Made by a program: the position numbers and the translations under genes | Assembly: GCA_013811765.1 (NCBI GenBank) | Contig: JACCUO010000141.1 | Location: 1 to 11,150 of the forward strand | Origin: Thermoleophilaceae bacterium | GTDB taxonomy: Bacteria > Actinomycetota > Thermoleophilia > Solirubrobacterales > Thermoleophilaceae | DNA: 11,150 bases | Direction: 5' to 3' | The notes under the pieces: model-generated | Database searches by the model: none | What the model was told of the DNA's origin: nothing | What the model saw: only the letters and a program-made list of their open reading frames with translations | Shown: positions 1-6,185 of the stretch, piece by piece | Numbering within the stretch: the stretch's first letter is position 1 | Layout of the letters: every line of letters starts with the position of its first letter

Positions 1-2132
1 GGCTCAGGCGCCGCGGCCGCGCCCTCGTCGAGCCCGAACCGCGCATGCAGGCGTCGCAGGGGGGCGGGTGCCCACCAGTTGCGCCGGCCCAGTAGCTCCA
101 TCAGCGCGGGCACGAGCAGGGCGCGAATGATCGTGGCGTCGATCAGTACGGCCAACGCCGTGCCCACGCCGCTCTCCTTGACGAAGATGATCTCGGAGGT
201 GGCGAACGCCCCGATGGCGATGCTGAAGAGCAGGGCAGCCGCGGTCACGATTCGGCCGGTTCGCTCGATGCCGATCGCCACGGCCTCCTTATCGGAGGCC
301 CCGTGGTCGCGAGCCTCCTTGATCCGCGAGAGCAGGAAGACGCCGTAGTCGGTCGACAGTCCGAAGGCGAGCGCGAAGAGCAGCACCGGCTGGGTCGTCT
401 CGAGCGCGCCCTGGCTCGTGTAGTCGAGCACGCCCTCGAGTCGTCCGTCCTGAAAGATCAGGACGAGCAGCCCGAACGTGGCGCTCAGCGTGAGCACGTT
501 CATGAGGAGCGCCTTCAGCGGCAGCACGAGCGACCCCGTCATCAGGAACAGGATGAGCATCGTCGCGACCACCACGATCAGGATCGCCAGGGGCAGGTGG
601 TCCACGAGGCTGTCCTTCAGATCGATGAACTGCGCCCCCTGGCCCGTGACGAGCGTGGCCGCAGAAGCACGCTCGGCCCGCAGGTCCCGCACGAGTTGCT
701 GGGTTGACTCGCTGAGCTCGGCCCTGCGGGGAAAGACCTCGATCAGCGACGTCTCCCTGTCGATGGCAACCGGTTCTGCGGCGCCTACCGCGCCGGGCAG
801 CGCTCCGGCGCGGGTTGCGAAGTCGCTCACCGCGGAGTTCGGCGGTGAGTCCACGACCACGCCGATGCGGGTGGTTCGCCCTGGCGCGAAGTCCTTCTTG
901 AGCGCCGTGTCCACCTGGCGACTGACGGCGCTCTCGGGCAGCACGGTGGCGTCCACCCATGTGAAGTTCATCCCGAGGGCCGGCAGGCCCACCGCGATCA
1001 GGACCGTCGCACTCACCACAGCCACGCGACCGGGGCGGGCCATGACGAAGCGGGAGAGCCGATACCAGACTCCCGACGCCGCAGGCCGGGCGTCCCTCTC
1101 TGCCCGGCGGCGCAGCCACCGCGGGGAGAGCGCGTTCACGCGCTCCCCGAGGAGCATCAGGACGGCGGGCAGCACCACGAGAGCCACGGTTGCGGCGATG
1201 ACGGCCACCATGACGCCGCCGAGTCCCATCGAGTAGAGAAAGTTCTGCGGGAAGACGAGCAGAGAGGCCAAAGCTGCCGCCACGGTGAGTGAGCTGAAGA
1301 GCACCGTCCGCCCGGCCGTGGCCATGGTCCGCCGGAGCGCCTCCGCGCAAGGGCCTAGGACCATGATCTCCTCGCGGTATCGCGCCACCATGAACAGCGA
1401 GTAGTCGATCGCGAGCCCGAGCCCGAGCCCGGTGGTCAGGTTGAGGGCGTACAGCGAGATGTCGGTCGCGTGGTCGGCCGCCTTCAGGGCGGCGAAGGTG
1501 CCGAGGATCGCAAGGCCGCCGACCAGCAGCGGAAGCGCGGCGGCAACCATGCTCCGGAAGAAGAGGAGCGAGAGCACGAAGAGGATCGGGAACGCGAACA
1601 TCTCCGCCCGCTTCAGATCCTTCTCGACCTGCTCGTTCACGTCGGCACTCGCGGCGGCGAACCCTCCGAGCTTCACGGTCGAGCCGTTGAGCTCCTCGCC
1701 GAGGCGCTCGGCCGCGTCCTGCTGCTCGCTGTCGGGCACCGCCTTGAGGTTCACCGCGATGAACTGCGAGCGGCCGTCCCTCGCGACCATCCCACGGTCG
1801 CGCGAGCGGTAGAAGGTCATGACGCGGCCGACCGTCGGGTCCCTTTCGATCCGTCGCGCGACGCGTTCGACAAGAGCTTGCGAGCGCCGGTCGCGCGGGC
1901 CCCCATCCGTCTTTACGAGGGCAATGAGCCCGGTTGCGGGGTCTAGGCCGGTTGCGGCCTCCAGGCGGTCGATCGCTCGGATGCTCTCCGTGCCGGGGTC
2001 ATCCGCGCCGTAGGGGTTGAGCCTGTCGGCCACGCCGGCGCCGAGCGCTCCCGCGGTCACCGCTGCGAGTAACGCCACCGCCACCACGCGCCGGGGATGG
2101 CGGCTCGCGAGCCGTGCAAGCGCGTCGAACAC
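1..2132 (-). CDS. MMPL/RND-family membrane transporter, C-terminus cut by the window edge
   Basis: Proton-driven inner-membrane exporter of the MMPL branch of the RND superfamily, which moves lipids, drugs or other hydrophobic compounds. About 710 codons are open from the GTG at 2132 to the left edge with no stop, and I checked the frame at several points. The order is typical: TM1 near residues 15-36, a soluble loop, a membrane block from about 179, a second soluble domain from about 385, then a second membrane block. Two Asp-Tyr pairs in equivalent helices, D243-Y244 (in AIDYSLF) and D595-Y596 (in LSTDYGVFLLSR), match the proton-relay pairs of mycobacterial MmpL3. The visible end, NWWAP...LRRLHARFGLDE, looks like the usual MMPL tail, so few residues are probably missing. 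A GTG start with AGG 6 bases upstream fits the family N-terminus; upstream codons in frame lead to a stop at 2199. It lies 61 bases downstream of the VOC gene on the same strand, so co-transcription is likely. The substrate cannot be read from sequence. Confidence 0.93.
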   Translation of the reverse strand, partial: MFDALARLASRHPRRVVAVALLAAVTAGALGAGVADRLNPYGADDPGTESIRAIDRLEAATGLDPATGLIALVKTDGGPRDRRSQALVERVARRIERDPTVGRVMTFYRSRDRGMVARDGRSQFIAVNLKAVPDSEQQDAAERLGEELNGSTVKLGGFAAASADVNEQVEKDLKRAEMFAFPILFVLSLLFFRSMVAAALPLLVGGLAILGTFAALKAADHATDISLYALNLTTGLGLGLAIDYSLFMVARYREEIMVLGPCAEALRRTMATAGRTVLFSSLTVAAALASLLVFPQNFLYSMGLGGVMVAVIAATVALVVLPAVLMLLGERVNALSPRWLRRRAERDARPAASGVWYRLSRFVMARPGRVAVVSATVLIAVGLPALGMNFTWVDATVLPESAVSRQVDTALKKDFAPGRTTRIGVVVDSPPNSAVSDFATRAGALPGAVGAAEPVAIDRETSLIEVFPRRAELSESTQQLVRDLRAERASAATLVTGQGAQFIDLKDSLVDHLPLAILIVVVATMLILFLMTGSLVLPLKALLMNVLTLSATFGLLVLIFQDGRLEGVLDYTSQGALETTQPVLLFALAFGLSTDYGVFLLSRIKEARDHGASDKEAVAIGIERTGRIVTAAALLFSIAIGAFATSEIIFVKESGVGTALAVLIDATIIRALLVPALMELLGRRNWWAPAPLRRLHARFGLDEGAAAAPE

Positions 2133-2193
2133 CGTCAGCCTGCCGCACTGGAGTTCGAAGCCGGCCGGACGCGGGGGGTCAGGGCCCCGGCGT

Positions 2194-3111
2194 TCATCTC
2201 ACGGCCGTGCGCGGATTCTCGATCGGGGTCAGACGCGCCTCGATCTGCTCTCGCTCGGCCTCGAAGCGAGGCGGCAGCACGAGCTTCTCGCCGAGGTGCT
2301 CGAGCGGCTCATCGGCGGTGAAGCCAGGCCCGAGCGTCGCGATCTCGAACAGCACCCCACTCGGCTCACGGAAGTAGATCGAGTAGAACCAGAACCGATC
2401 GATCACCTCGGTCGGCCGCGCTCCGCCCTTCACAACGCGGCGCCTCCACCCCTCGTGGTCGTCCATGGTGGAGGCCCACGCGATGTGGTGCACGGTGCCG
2501 CCGCCGGCGCGGCCTGGCCGCTCGGGGGGCGTGTCATAGGACCACAGCCCGCCACGCTGGTCGCCGCGGACCTCCCAGCCGTCGTCGCTCGGGACGAAGC
2601 CGAGCGCCTCCTCCAAAAGTCCGTAGCCGGCCTCGGGCGTCCCCGCGTATGCCCGCGCGCCATCGAAGCCCGCAAGCGCGAGATCCGCCGGCACATCGGG
2701 GTGGTCGGCTATCAGCGGGGAGTCCTCCGCGCTCGAGACCCCAAGCTCGTGCGCCAGGCCCTCGGGGTCCGCAAAGCGAAGGCCGCCCTCGACCCGCTCG
2801 CTGCTCACGCCGTGCCTCAACAGCCGGCGCTCCCAGAAGTCGATTGCCTCCGGTGAGCTCACGCGCCAGGCGATCCGGTGCACCATCCCGGCACCCGCCA
2901 CCCCGGGCGCCGCCCCCGGATACTCGAAGAACGTCAGGTCCGCGCCGGGGGAGCCCGCTTCGTCTGCGTAGAAGAGGTGGTAGACCGTCGGATCGTCCTG
3001 GTTGACGGTCTTCTTGACGAGGCGCAGACCGAGGACGCCGGCATAGAAGTCGACGTTGCGCTGCGCGTTCCCGGTGATCGCCGTGATGTGGTGGATGCCT
3101 TCGAGCCTCAT
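2194..3111 (-). CDS. Ring-cleaving dioxygenase-like VOC (glyoxalase/bleomycin resistance) protein, MhqO/MhqA type
   Basis: Two-domain vicinal-oxygen-chelate protein of 305 residues resembling the MhqO/MhqA group, annotated as ring-cleaving (hydroquinone-type) dioxygenases and linked to quinone and electrophile detoxification. The N-terminus LEGIHHITAITG, followed by FYAGVLGLRLVKKTVNQDD, is close to the family consensus. Likely metal ligands are a histidine of the IHHIT motif (H7/H8), a histidine of VHHIAW (H208/H209) and E256 in LFEIAT, spread across the two domains as expected for an extradiol-type Fe/Mn site. Start choice: two ATGs are adjacent, at 3114 and 3111. The GGAGG at 3116-3120 is 1 base from the first and 4 from the second, so I prefer 3111. 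It is divergent from a MarR gene and precedes the MMPL gene, the layout expected of a MarR-repressed detoxification unit. The substrate is unproven; family membership is firm. Confidence 0.92.
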   Translation of the reverse strand: MRLEGIHHITAITGNAQRNVDFYAGVLGLRLVKKTVNQDDPTVYHLFYADEAGSPGADLTFFEYPGAAPGVAGAGMVHRIAWRVSSPEAIDFWERRLLRHGVSSERVEGGLRFADPEGLAHELGVSSAEDSPLIADHPDVPADLALAGFDGARAYAGTPEAGYGLLEEALGFVPSDDGWEVRGDQRGGLWSYDTPPERPGRAGGGTVHHIAWASTMDDHEGWRRRVVKGGARPTEVIDRFWFYSIYFREPSGVLFEIATLGPGFTADEPLEHLGEKLVLPPRFEAEREQIEARLTPIENPRTAVR

Positions 3112-3115
3112 CATG

Positions 3116-3120
3116 CCTCC
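3116..3120 (-). promoter_or_regulatory. Strong Shine-Dalgarno (GGAGG) of the VOC gene
   Basis: GGAGG on the minus strand directly precedes two tandem ATG codons. Spacing is 1 base to the ATG at 3114 and 4 bases to the ATG at 3111, favouring the second as start. It is one of the few clear ribosome binding sites in the window. Confidence 0.7.
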
Positions 3121-3153
3121 GTTGCCGGTTCCCGGGTAGGATCGCTTGCGGCG

Positions 3154-3178
3154 ACAATATTACCTCTGAATATTTGTG
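3154..3178. promoter_or_regulatory. Candidate MarR operator and divergent promoter (AATATT-N7-AATATT)
   Basis: AATATT at 3156-3161 and again at 3169-3174, separated by 7 bases, form a 19-bp inverted repeat (AATATT is self-complementary). Outer bases extend it imperfectly as ACA...TGT. It is a sharp AT island in GC-rich DNA between the divergent VOC and MarR genes. On the minus strand, TAATAT (3162-3157) has a weak TTGCTG hexamer (3185-3180) 17 bases upstream, so the repeat would overlap the VOC promoter; it also touches the MarR GTG start. Size and position fit a MarR-dimer site that represses both directions. The role is inferred. Confidence 0.6.
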
Positions 3179-3664
3179 TCAGCAATCACACGCATATCCC
3201 GGGCGAGCGGCGCCCAGCTCGACGCGGACGAGCTCGGGGCCTGGCGCGGCTTCCTGCGTGCGCACTCCAGGCTTACCCGTGAGCTTGACGCCGAGCTGGC
3301 CGCCGCGCACCGCATCCCGCTGAGCTCCTACGAGGTTCTCCTCTTCCTGGACGACGCCCCCGGCGGGCGCCTGCGGATGGCGCAACTCGCGGATTCGGTC
3401 CTGCTCAGCCCGAGCGGCCTGACACGGCTGGTGGACCGCCTCGAGAAGGCGGGTCTCGTCAAGCGCGAGAGCTGCCCGTCCGATGGCCGTGGCTTCGAGG
3501 CCGTGATCACCGACCACGGCCGAGCCGCATTCGCCGAGGCCCGACCAACCCATCTGTCCGGAGTGCGCCGGCGCTTTCTCGAGCACTTCTCGGACGAGGA
3601 GATGCGCACCATGAGCCGGTACTTCGAGAGGGTTCTGCGCGGACCGGCCGACGAAGCCCGTTGA
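3176..3664 (+). CDS. MarR-family transcriptional regulator
   Basis: Winged-helix one-component repressor of 162 residues, normal MarR length. N-terminal dimerisation helices cover about residues 17-45 (GAWRGFLRAHSRLTRELDAEL), the wHTH about 50-120. The recognition helix is SPSGLTRLVDRLEKAGLV (78-95), the wing RESCPSDGRG (97-106), and the C-terminal helices return to the dimer interface. The only cysteine, C100, sits in the wing. GTG at 3176 is the first possible start after the in-frame TGA at 3167, and no ATG/GTG/TTG follows in the N-terminal region, so it is nearly forced. No Shine-Dalgarno is visible. It is divergent from the VOC-MMPL pair across 61 bases holding a palindromic AT-rich site, so autoregulation and repression of that pair are the likely roles. 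Its ligand is unknown; the neighbours suggest a phenolic/quinone or lipophilic compound. It converges on the MocR gene with 6 bases between stops. Confidence 0.93.
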   Translation: MSAITRISRASGAQLDADELGAWRGFLRAHSRLTRELDAELAAAHRIPLSSYEVLLFLDDAPGGRLRMAQLADSVLLSPSGLTRLVDRLEKAGLVKRESCPSDGRGFEAVITDHGRAAFAEARPTHLSGVRRRFLEHFSDEEMRTMSRYFERVLRGPADEAR

Positions 3665-3670
3665 CAAGGA

Positions 3671-5188
3671 TCAGGACAGCGGCGCGGCCACGGCCGTGCG
3701 GCTGCTGCGGCGGACCTCACGCAGCGCCCGCGCCAGCCGTCTGACTCCCTCCTCGAGGTCCTCGGGCTCCAGCAGTGAGAAGGACAGCCGGAAGCTGGTG
3801 CGCTGGGGGCGATCCACCGTGATCGCTCCGCCTGGCGTGAACGACACGCCGTGGCGCACGGCCTCGGAGTAGAACATGCGCTCCTCGACGGGCCGGTTGA
3901 GCGTGACCCACACGTGGTGACCCCCGTGCGGGACGTCTGCATGCACCTCGCCCTCCAGGTGCGTGGCGAGTGCGTCCATCAGCACGTCACGGCGCTCGCG
4001 ATAGTAGGGAAGGCTCTCGTCGATGTTCCTGGCGTACGCGTTCGTGGCCAGGTAGCGCGCGGCGATGTGCTGAATCGGGGTCGACGTGTGGAAATCAGTT
4101 CCCTGCTTGAGCATCGTCATCCGCTCGAGCACGGGCCCCCGAGCGGCGATCCATCCGATTCTCAGGCCGCCGCCCACGACCTTGGACAGCGAGTTGACGT
4201 GCACCACGTGTCCCGGCGCCTGCCGGCGCAGCGCGTCGAGCTTCTTACCGTCGTAGCGCAGGTCGCCGTAGACGCCGTCCTCCAGTACGAAGAAGTTGCG
4301 CTCGAGGGCGAGCTGGGTCAGCCGTGAGCGTCGCTCGGGGGCGAGGTCGGTTCCGGTGGGGTTCTGGCACGCGGGCTGCAGGGCACAGAGCTTCACCTCG
4401 TGACGGGTGAGCACGTGCTCAAGCGCATCCACGTCGAAGCCGTTCTCGTCGACGGGGATGCCGATGACCCGGGCACCCGTCGAGCGCAGGGCCGCCAGCG
4501 TGCCCACGAAGGTCGGAGACTCCACCACCACGACGTCGCCGGGCTCCACGATGGCCCGAACCGCGACGTCGATCGCCTGCTGGCACCCGGAGGTCACGAT
4601 GATCTCCTCGGGGCCCTCGGCAAAGCCACGCTTCTTGCCGCCCTCCGCGATCCGCTCGCGCAGCCCGAGCAGTCCCTCCGGGGTCGTGTAGGAGATCGCG
4701 TCCTTGCCCTCGTCGGCCCACATCTGAGCCGAGATCTCCGCGAGCTCATCCGTGGGGTGGAAGCGCGGGGAGGGGAACCCGGTGGCGAGGGAGATCATGC
4801 CTTCCTCGTGAGCGAGCCGGAATGCGTCGGAGAGAATCTCCTCCTGGTAGCTGGCCTGGCGGTCGGGCAGCACGTAGGACTGCCAGTCGTCTCCCTGCGC
4901 CTCGGCGGCGGCCGGCACGAGGGCGCGCACGAAGGTCCCCCGCCCGACCGTGGCCGTCACATAGCCCTCCTCGGCGAGCTTGCGGTAGACGCGCGCGGCC
5001 GTGAGGTGGTTGATCTCCGCATCCGCTGCCAGGGTCCTCGTGGGTGGAAGCTTCTCGCCCGGCGCAAGGTCCCCGTGCTCGATCGCCGCCGCGAACCGAT
5101 CCACCAACTGCTGCGTCAGGGAGAGCTTGCCCTCACGCGCGAGGCCGGTCAAAGGAAACTTGTAGGACATTGTAGGTGCCACAGCCAT
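3671..5188 (-). CDS. MocR-type regulator: GntR winged helix fused to fold-type I aminotransferase domain
   Basis: PLP-dependent transcription factor of 505 residues, full length for MocR/PdxR-type proteins. The GntR wHTH occupies about residues 22-90 (LSLTQQLVDRF, PPTRTLAADAEI, VGRGTF). The aminotransferase domain follows from about 130. Its cofactor residues look intact: NPTG at 276-279, D304 and Y307 in LEDGVYGDL, the Schiff-base lysine K336 in NSLSKVVGGG, and R467 in SFRLSF for substrate carboxylate. Such proteins normally sense an amino acid or vitamin B6 through PLP chemistry and control an adjacent divergent gene. Here that neighbour is the 117-residue gene at 5248, and no pdxST or GABA genes are in view, so the regulon is unknown. 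ATG at 5188 has no Shine-Dalgarno, but TAGTAT lies 5 bases upstream, consistent with a leaderless transcript. A second ATG at 5170 is possible. Confidence 0.94.
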   Translation of the reverse strand: MAVAPTMSYKFPLTGLAREGKLSLTQQLVDRFAAAIEHGDLAPGEKLPPTRTLAADAEINHLTAARVYRKLAEEGYVTATVGRGTFVRALVPAAAEAQGDDWQSYVLPDRQASYQEEILSDAFRLAHEEGMISLATGFPSPRFHPTDELAEISAQMWADEGKDAISYTTPEGLLGLRERIAEGGKKRGFAEGPEEIIVTSGCQQAIDVAVRAIVEPGDVVVVESPTFVGTLAALRSTGARVIGIPVDENGFDVDALEHVLTRHEVKLCALQPACQNPTGTDLAPERRSRLTQLALERNFFVLEDGVYGDLRYDGKKLDALRRQAPGHVVHVNSLSKVVGGGLRIGWIAARGPVLERMTMLKQGTDFHTSTPIQHIAARYLATNAYARNIDESLPYYRERRDVLMDALATHLEGEVHADVPHGGHHVWVTLNRPVEERMFYSEAVRHGVSFTPGGAITVDRPQRTSFRLSFSLLEPEDLEEGVRRLARALREVRRSSRTAVAAPLS

Positions 5189-5247
5189 TGATAATACTAC
5201 TCAAATAAAGGCTCTACCGCAACTTGCACTAGTAAAGGGGGAAACAA
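5189..5247. promoter_or_regulatory. AT-rich divergent promoter region between MocR gene and 117-residue gene
   Basis: This 59-bp gap is unusually AT-rich. On the minus strand TAGTAT (5199-5194) with TTGCGG (5222-5217) 17 bases upstream gives a credible promoter whose transcript would start at or next to the MocR ATG (5188). Rightward, GATAAT/TAATAC near 5190-5197 could be a -10 for the 117-residue gene, and AAAGGGGG (5234-5241) is a good Shine-Dalgarno 6 bases before its ATG. A short palindrome ACTAGT lies at 5228-5233. The promoters overlap, as is common for autoregulated MocR genes. No clear operator repeat was recognised. Confidence 0.5.
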
Positions 5248-5601
5248 ATGTCGCGTTCAGGCCATACAATCAGCCGGGAGAATGGAGGGCACCTGATCGT
5301 GCGTGTGGCCGATGCCGCCGACGGGCAAACGCTCGCGCGCCTCGCCGCGCTCGACAGCGCCCCCGAGCTGGTCGGCCCCACACTGGTGGCCGAGATCGAC
5401 GGGGAGGCCGCCGCGGCGCTGCCGATCGCGGGAGGATCCGCGGTGGCCGATCCCTTCCGTCACACCTCCGCCGCGGTCGAGCTGCTCGAACTGCGCGCGG
5501 CCCAGATTCGCGGACAAGCACGACGGGCTGCGCCACCGGCCTCCTACCGCGAACGGCTGCGGGCATTTATCAGGGTGCCGCGCACCGTCTCGCCCCGCTG
5601 A
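5248..5601 (+). CDS. Conserved-type hypothetical protein resembling the N-terminal half of a GNAT acetyltransferase
   Basis: 117 residues, function unknown. The segment LIVRVADAADGQTLARLAALDS (residues 16-37) looks like beta1-alpha1 of a GNAT domain, and LVAEIDGEAAAAL followed by AVADPFRHT (about 46-73) like its beta2-beta3 hairpin. The protein then ends with a helix (AAVELLELRAAQIRGQ) and a basic tail (RERLRAFIRVPR), so the acetyl-CoA binding motif (Q/RxxGxG/A) is absent. I recall similar orphan proteins in Thermoleophilia, so this is probably a stable small family rather than a fresh truncation, but I cannot confirm that here. The ATG has a strong Shine-Dalgarno (AGGGGG, 6-base spacing). 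It is divergent from the MocR gene, making it that regulator's most likely target. An enzymatic role is doubtful; a binding or regulatory role is possible. Confidence 0.75.
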   Translation: MSRSGHTISRENGGHLIVRVADAADGQTLARLAALDSAPELVGPTLVAEIDGEAAAALPIAGGSAVADPFRHTSAAVELLELRAAQIRGQARRAAPPASYRERLRAFIRVPRTVSPR

Positions 5602-5631
5602 CGCCTCACAGCTCGGCGGCGCGAAGAGGCG
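5602..5631. terminator. Possible bidirectional hairpin between convergent genes
   Basis: CGCCTC (5602-5607) can pair with GAGGCG (5626-5631) around an 18-base loop, immediately after the stop at 5601 and just before the stop of the leftward gene at 5637. It is followed only by a weak GTTATT run, so intrinsic termination is plausible but not strong. Confidence 0.3.
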
Positions 5632-5636
5632 CGGCG

Positions 5637-5837
5637 TTATTCCCGCTCGGCCTCGACCCGACGCTCGGCCTCGGCCCGCTCCTCAAGCTTGCGCCGCAGG
5701 TAGTCCGCCTTCTCGGCTCTGCGCTCATGCTGATCGGTCTCGGGCTCGGTGACGGCCTCGTCCGCCTCTCGTCGTTCAGCGCTCTCGCGCCTGAGCTGGG
5801 AGAGGCGAAGCTCCTCGGTGGTGGGACTCTCATCCAT
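5637..5837 (-). CDS. Small charged coiled-coil hypothetical protein (66 residues)
   Basis: 66 residues starting MDESPTTEELRLSQLRRESA and ending in an almost continuous Glu/Arg helix (ADYLRRKLEERAEAERRVEAERE). No signal peptide, membrane segment or cysteine is present; it should be a soluble, largely helical protein. Function is not recognised; I recall similar small Glu/Arg-rich proteins annotated as hypothetical in related actinobacteria. The frame is open far upstream, but the upstream part is Ser/Arg/Pro-rich shadow sequence and overlaps another gene, so the ATG at 5837 is the sensible start. GAGGAGG lies 13 bases upstream, rather far for a Shine-Dalgarno. It follows the 62-residue gene on the same strand (58-base gap) and converges with the 117-residue gene. 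Confidence 0.65.
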   Translation of the reverse strand: MDESPTTEELRLSQLRRESAERREADEAVTEPETDQHERRAEKADYLRRKLEERAEAERRVEAERE

Positions 5838-5895
5838 GGGGCAAAGCGTACCTCCTCGCGAGGGCTCGTCCTGACCCGTGCCTGGCGGCCGCCTG

Positions 5896-6084
5896 TCAGC
5901 TCTCCGACGCGCCAGGGTCACCCTTGGCGCGCCGCTCGACGGCGTCGACCACGCCGTCCCCAAAGGCTCGCCGCAGAACCGGATCGTCGACCATGCCGCG
6001 CGCCCACTCGACCGCCTGCTCGGCGCCGGAGAGCTCCTCCACCTCGACGACCCGGAAGAGGGCGTAGAACACCGCCTCTGCCAC
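5896..6084 (-). CDS. Small hypothetical protein (62 residues)
   Basis: Unrecognised protein beginning VAEAVFYALFRVVEVEELSG, then a helical region with EWARGMVDDPVLRRAFGDGVVDAV and a charged tail. Support for coding: 55 of 62 codons end in G or C, with a balanced amino-acid composition unlike the Ser/Arg/Pro-rich shadow frames at the same place. The GTG at 6084 is preceded by a purine-rich stretch with GGGAG 3 bases away; the in-frame stop at 6130 allows at most about 15 more residues and no better start. No membrane segment or metal motif is evident. It lies 101 bases downstream of the P450 gene on the same strand and could be co-transcribed with it. Confidence 0.55.
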   Translation of the reverse strand: MAEAVFYALFRVVEVEELSGAEQAVEWARGMVDDPVLRRAFGDGVVDAVERRAKGDPGASES

Positions 6085-6185
6085 GAGCTCCCGCTCTCTC
6101 TCGCTCTCCGGGCCGGCGATGCCTCGAGCTTACCCGCTGCGGAGGGGCGCAGAACGGCTCCCGGCATCACCGAGGGCCTCCACGA

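Noticed and set aside
289..1350. Long minus-strand open frame (353 codons) within the MMPL gene
   Set aside because: Arg/Gly/Pro-rich shadow in another frame of the same strand; the true frame encodes clear MMPL membrane segments and DY motifs.
1413..1431. Tandem GAGCCC-like hexamer repeat
   Set aside because: Encodes the Gly-Leu run before the AIDY motif of the MMPL transmembrane helix; explained by the protein.
2017..2856. 279-codon plus-strand open frame opposite the VOC gene
   Set aside because: Antisense of a well-conserved VOC protein; no family resemblance and no ribosome binding site.
4400..5191. 263-codon plus-strand open frame opposite the MocR gene
   Set aside because: His/Arg/Gly-rich, typical of antisense frames in high-GC genes; MocR catalytic motifs on the other strand are intact.
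6092..6108. CT-rich simple repeat
   Set aside because: Short low-complexity run just upstream of the GTG at 6084; purine-rich on the coding strand and may serve ribosome binding, no evidence of a slippage switch.
5838..6170. Upstream extension of the 66-residue gene to a 177-residue protein
   Set aside because: Added sequence is Ser/Arg/Pro-rich and overlaps the 62-residue gene, whose codon pattern is better.
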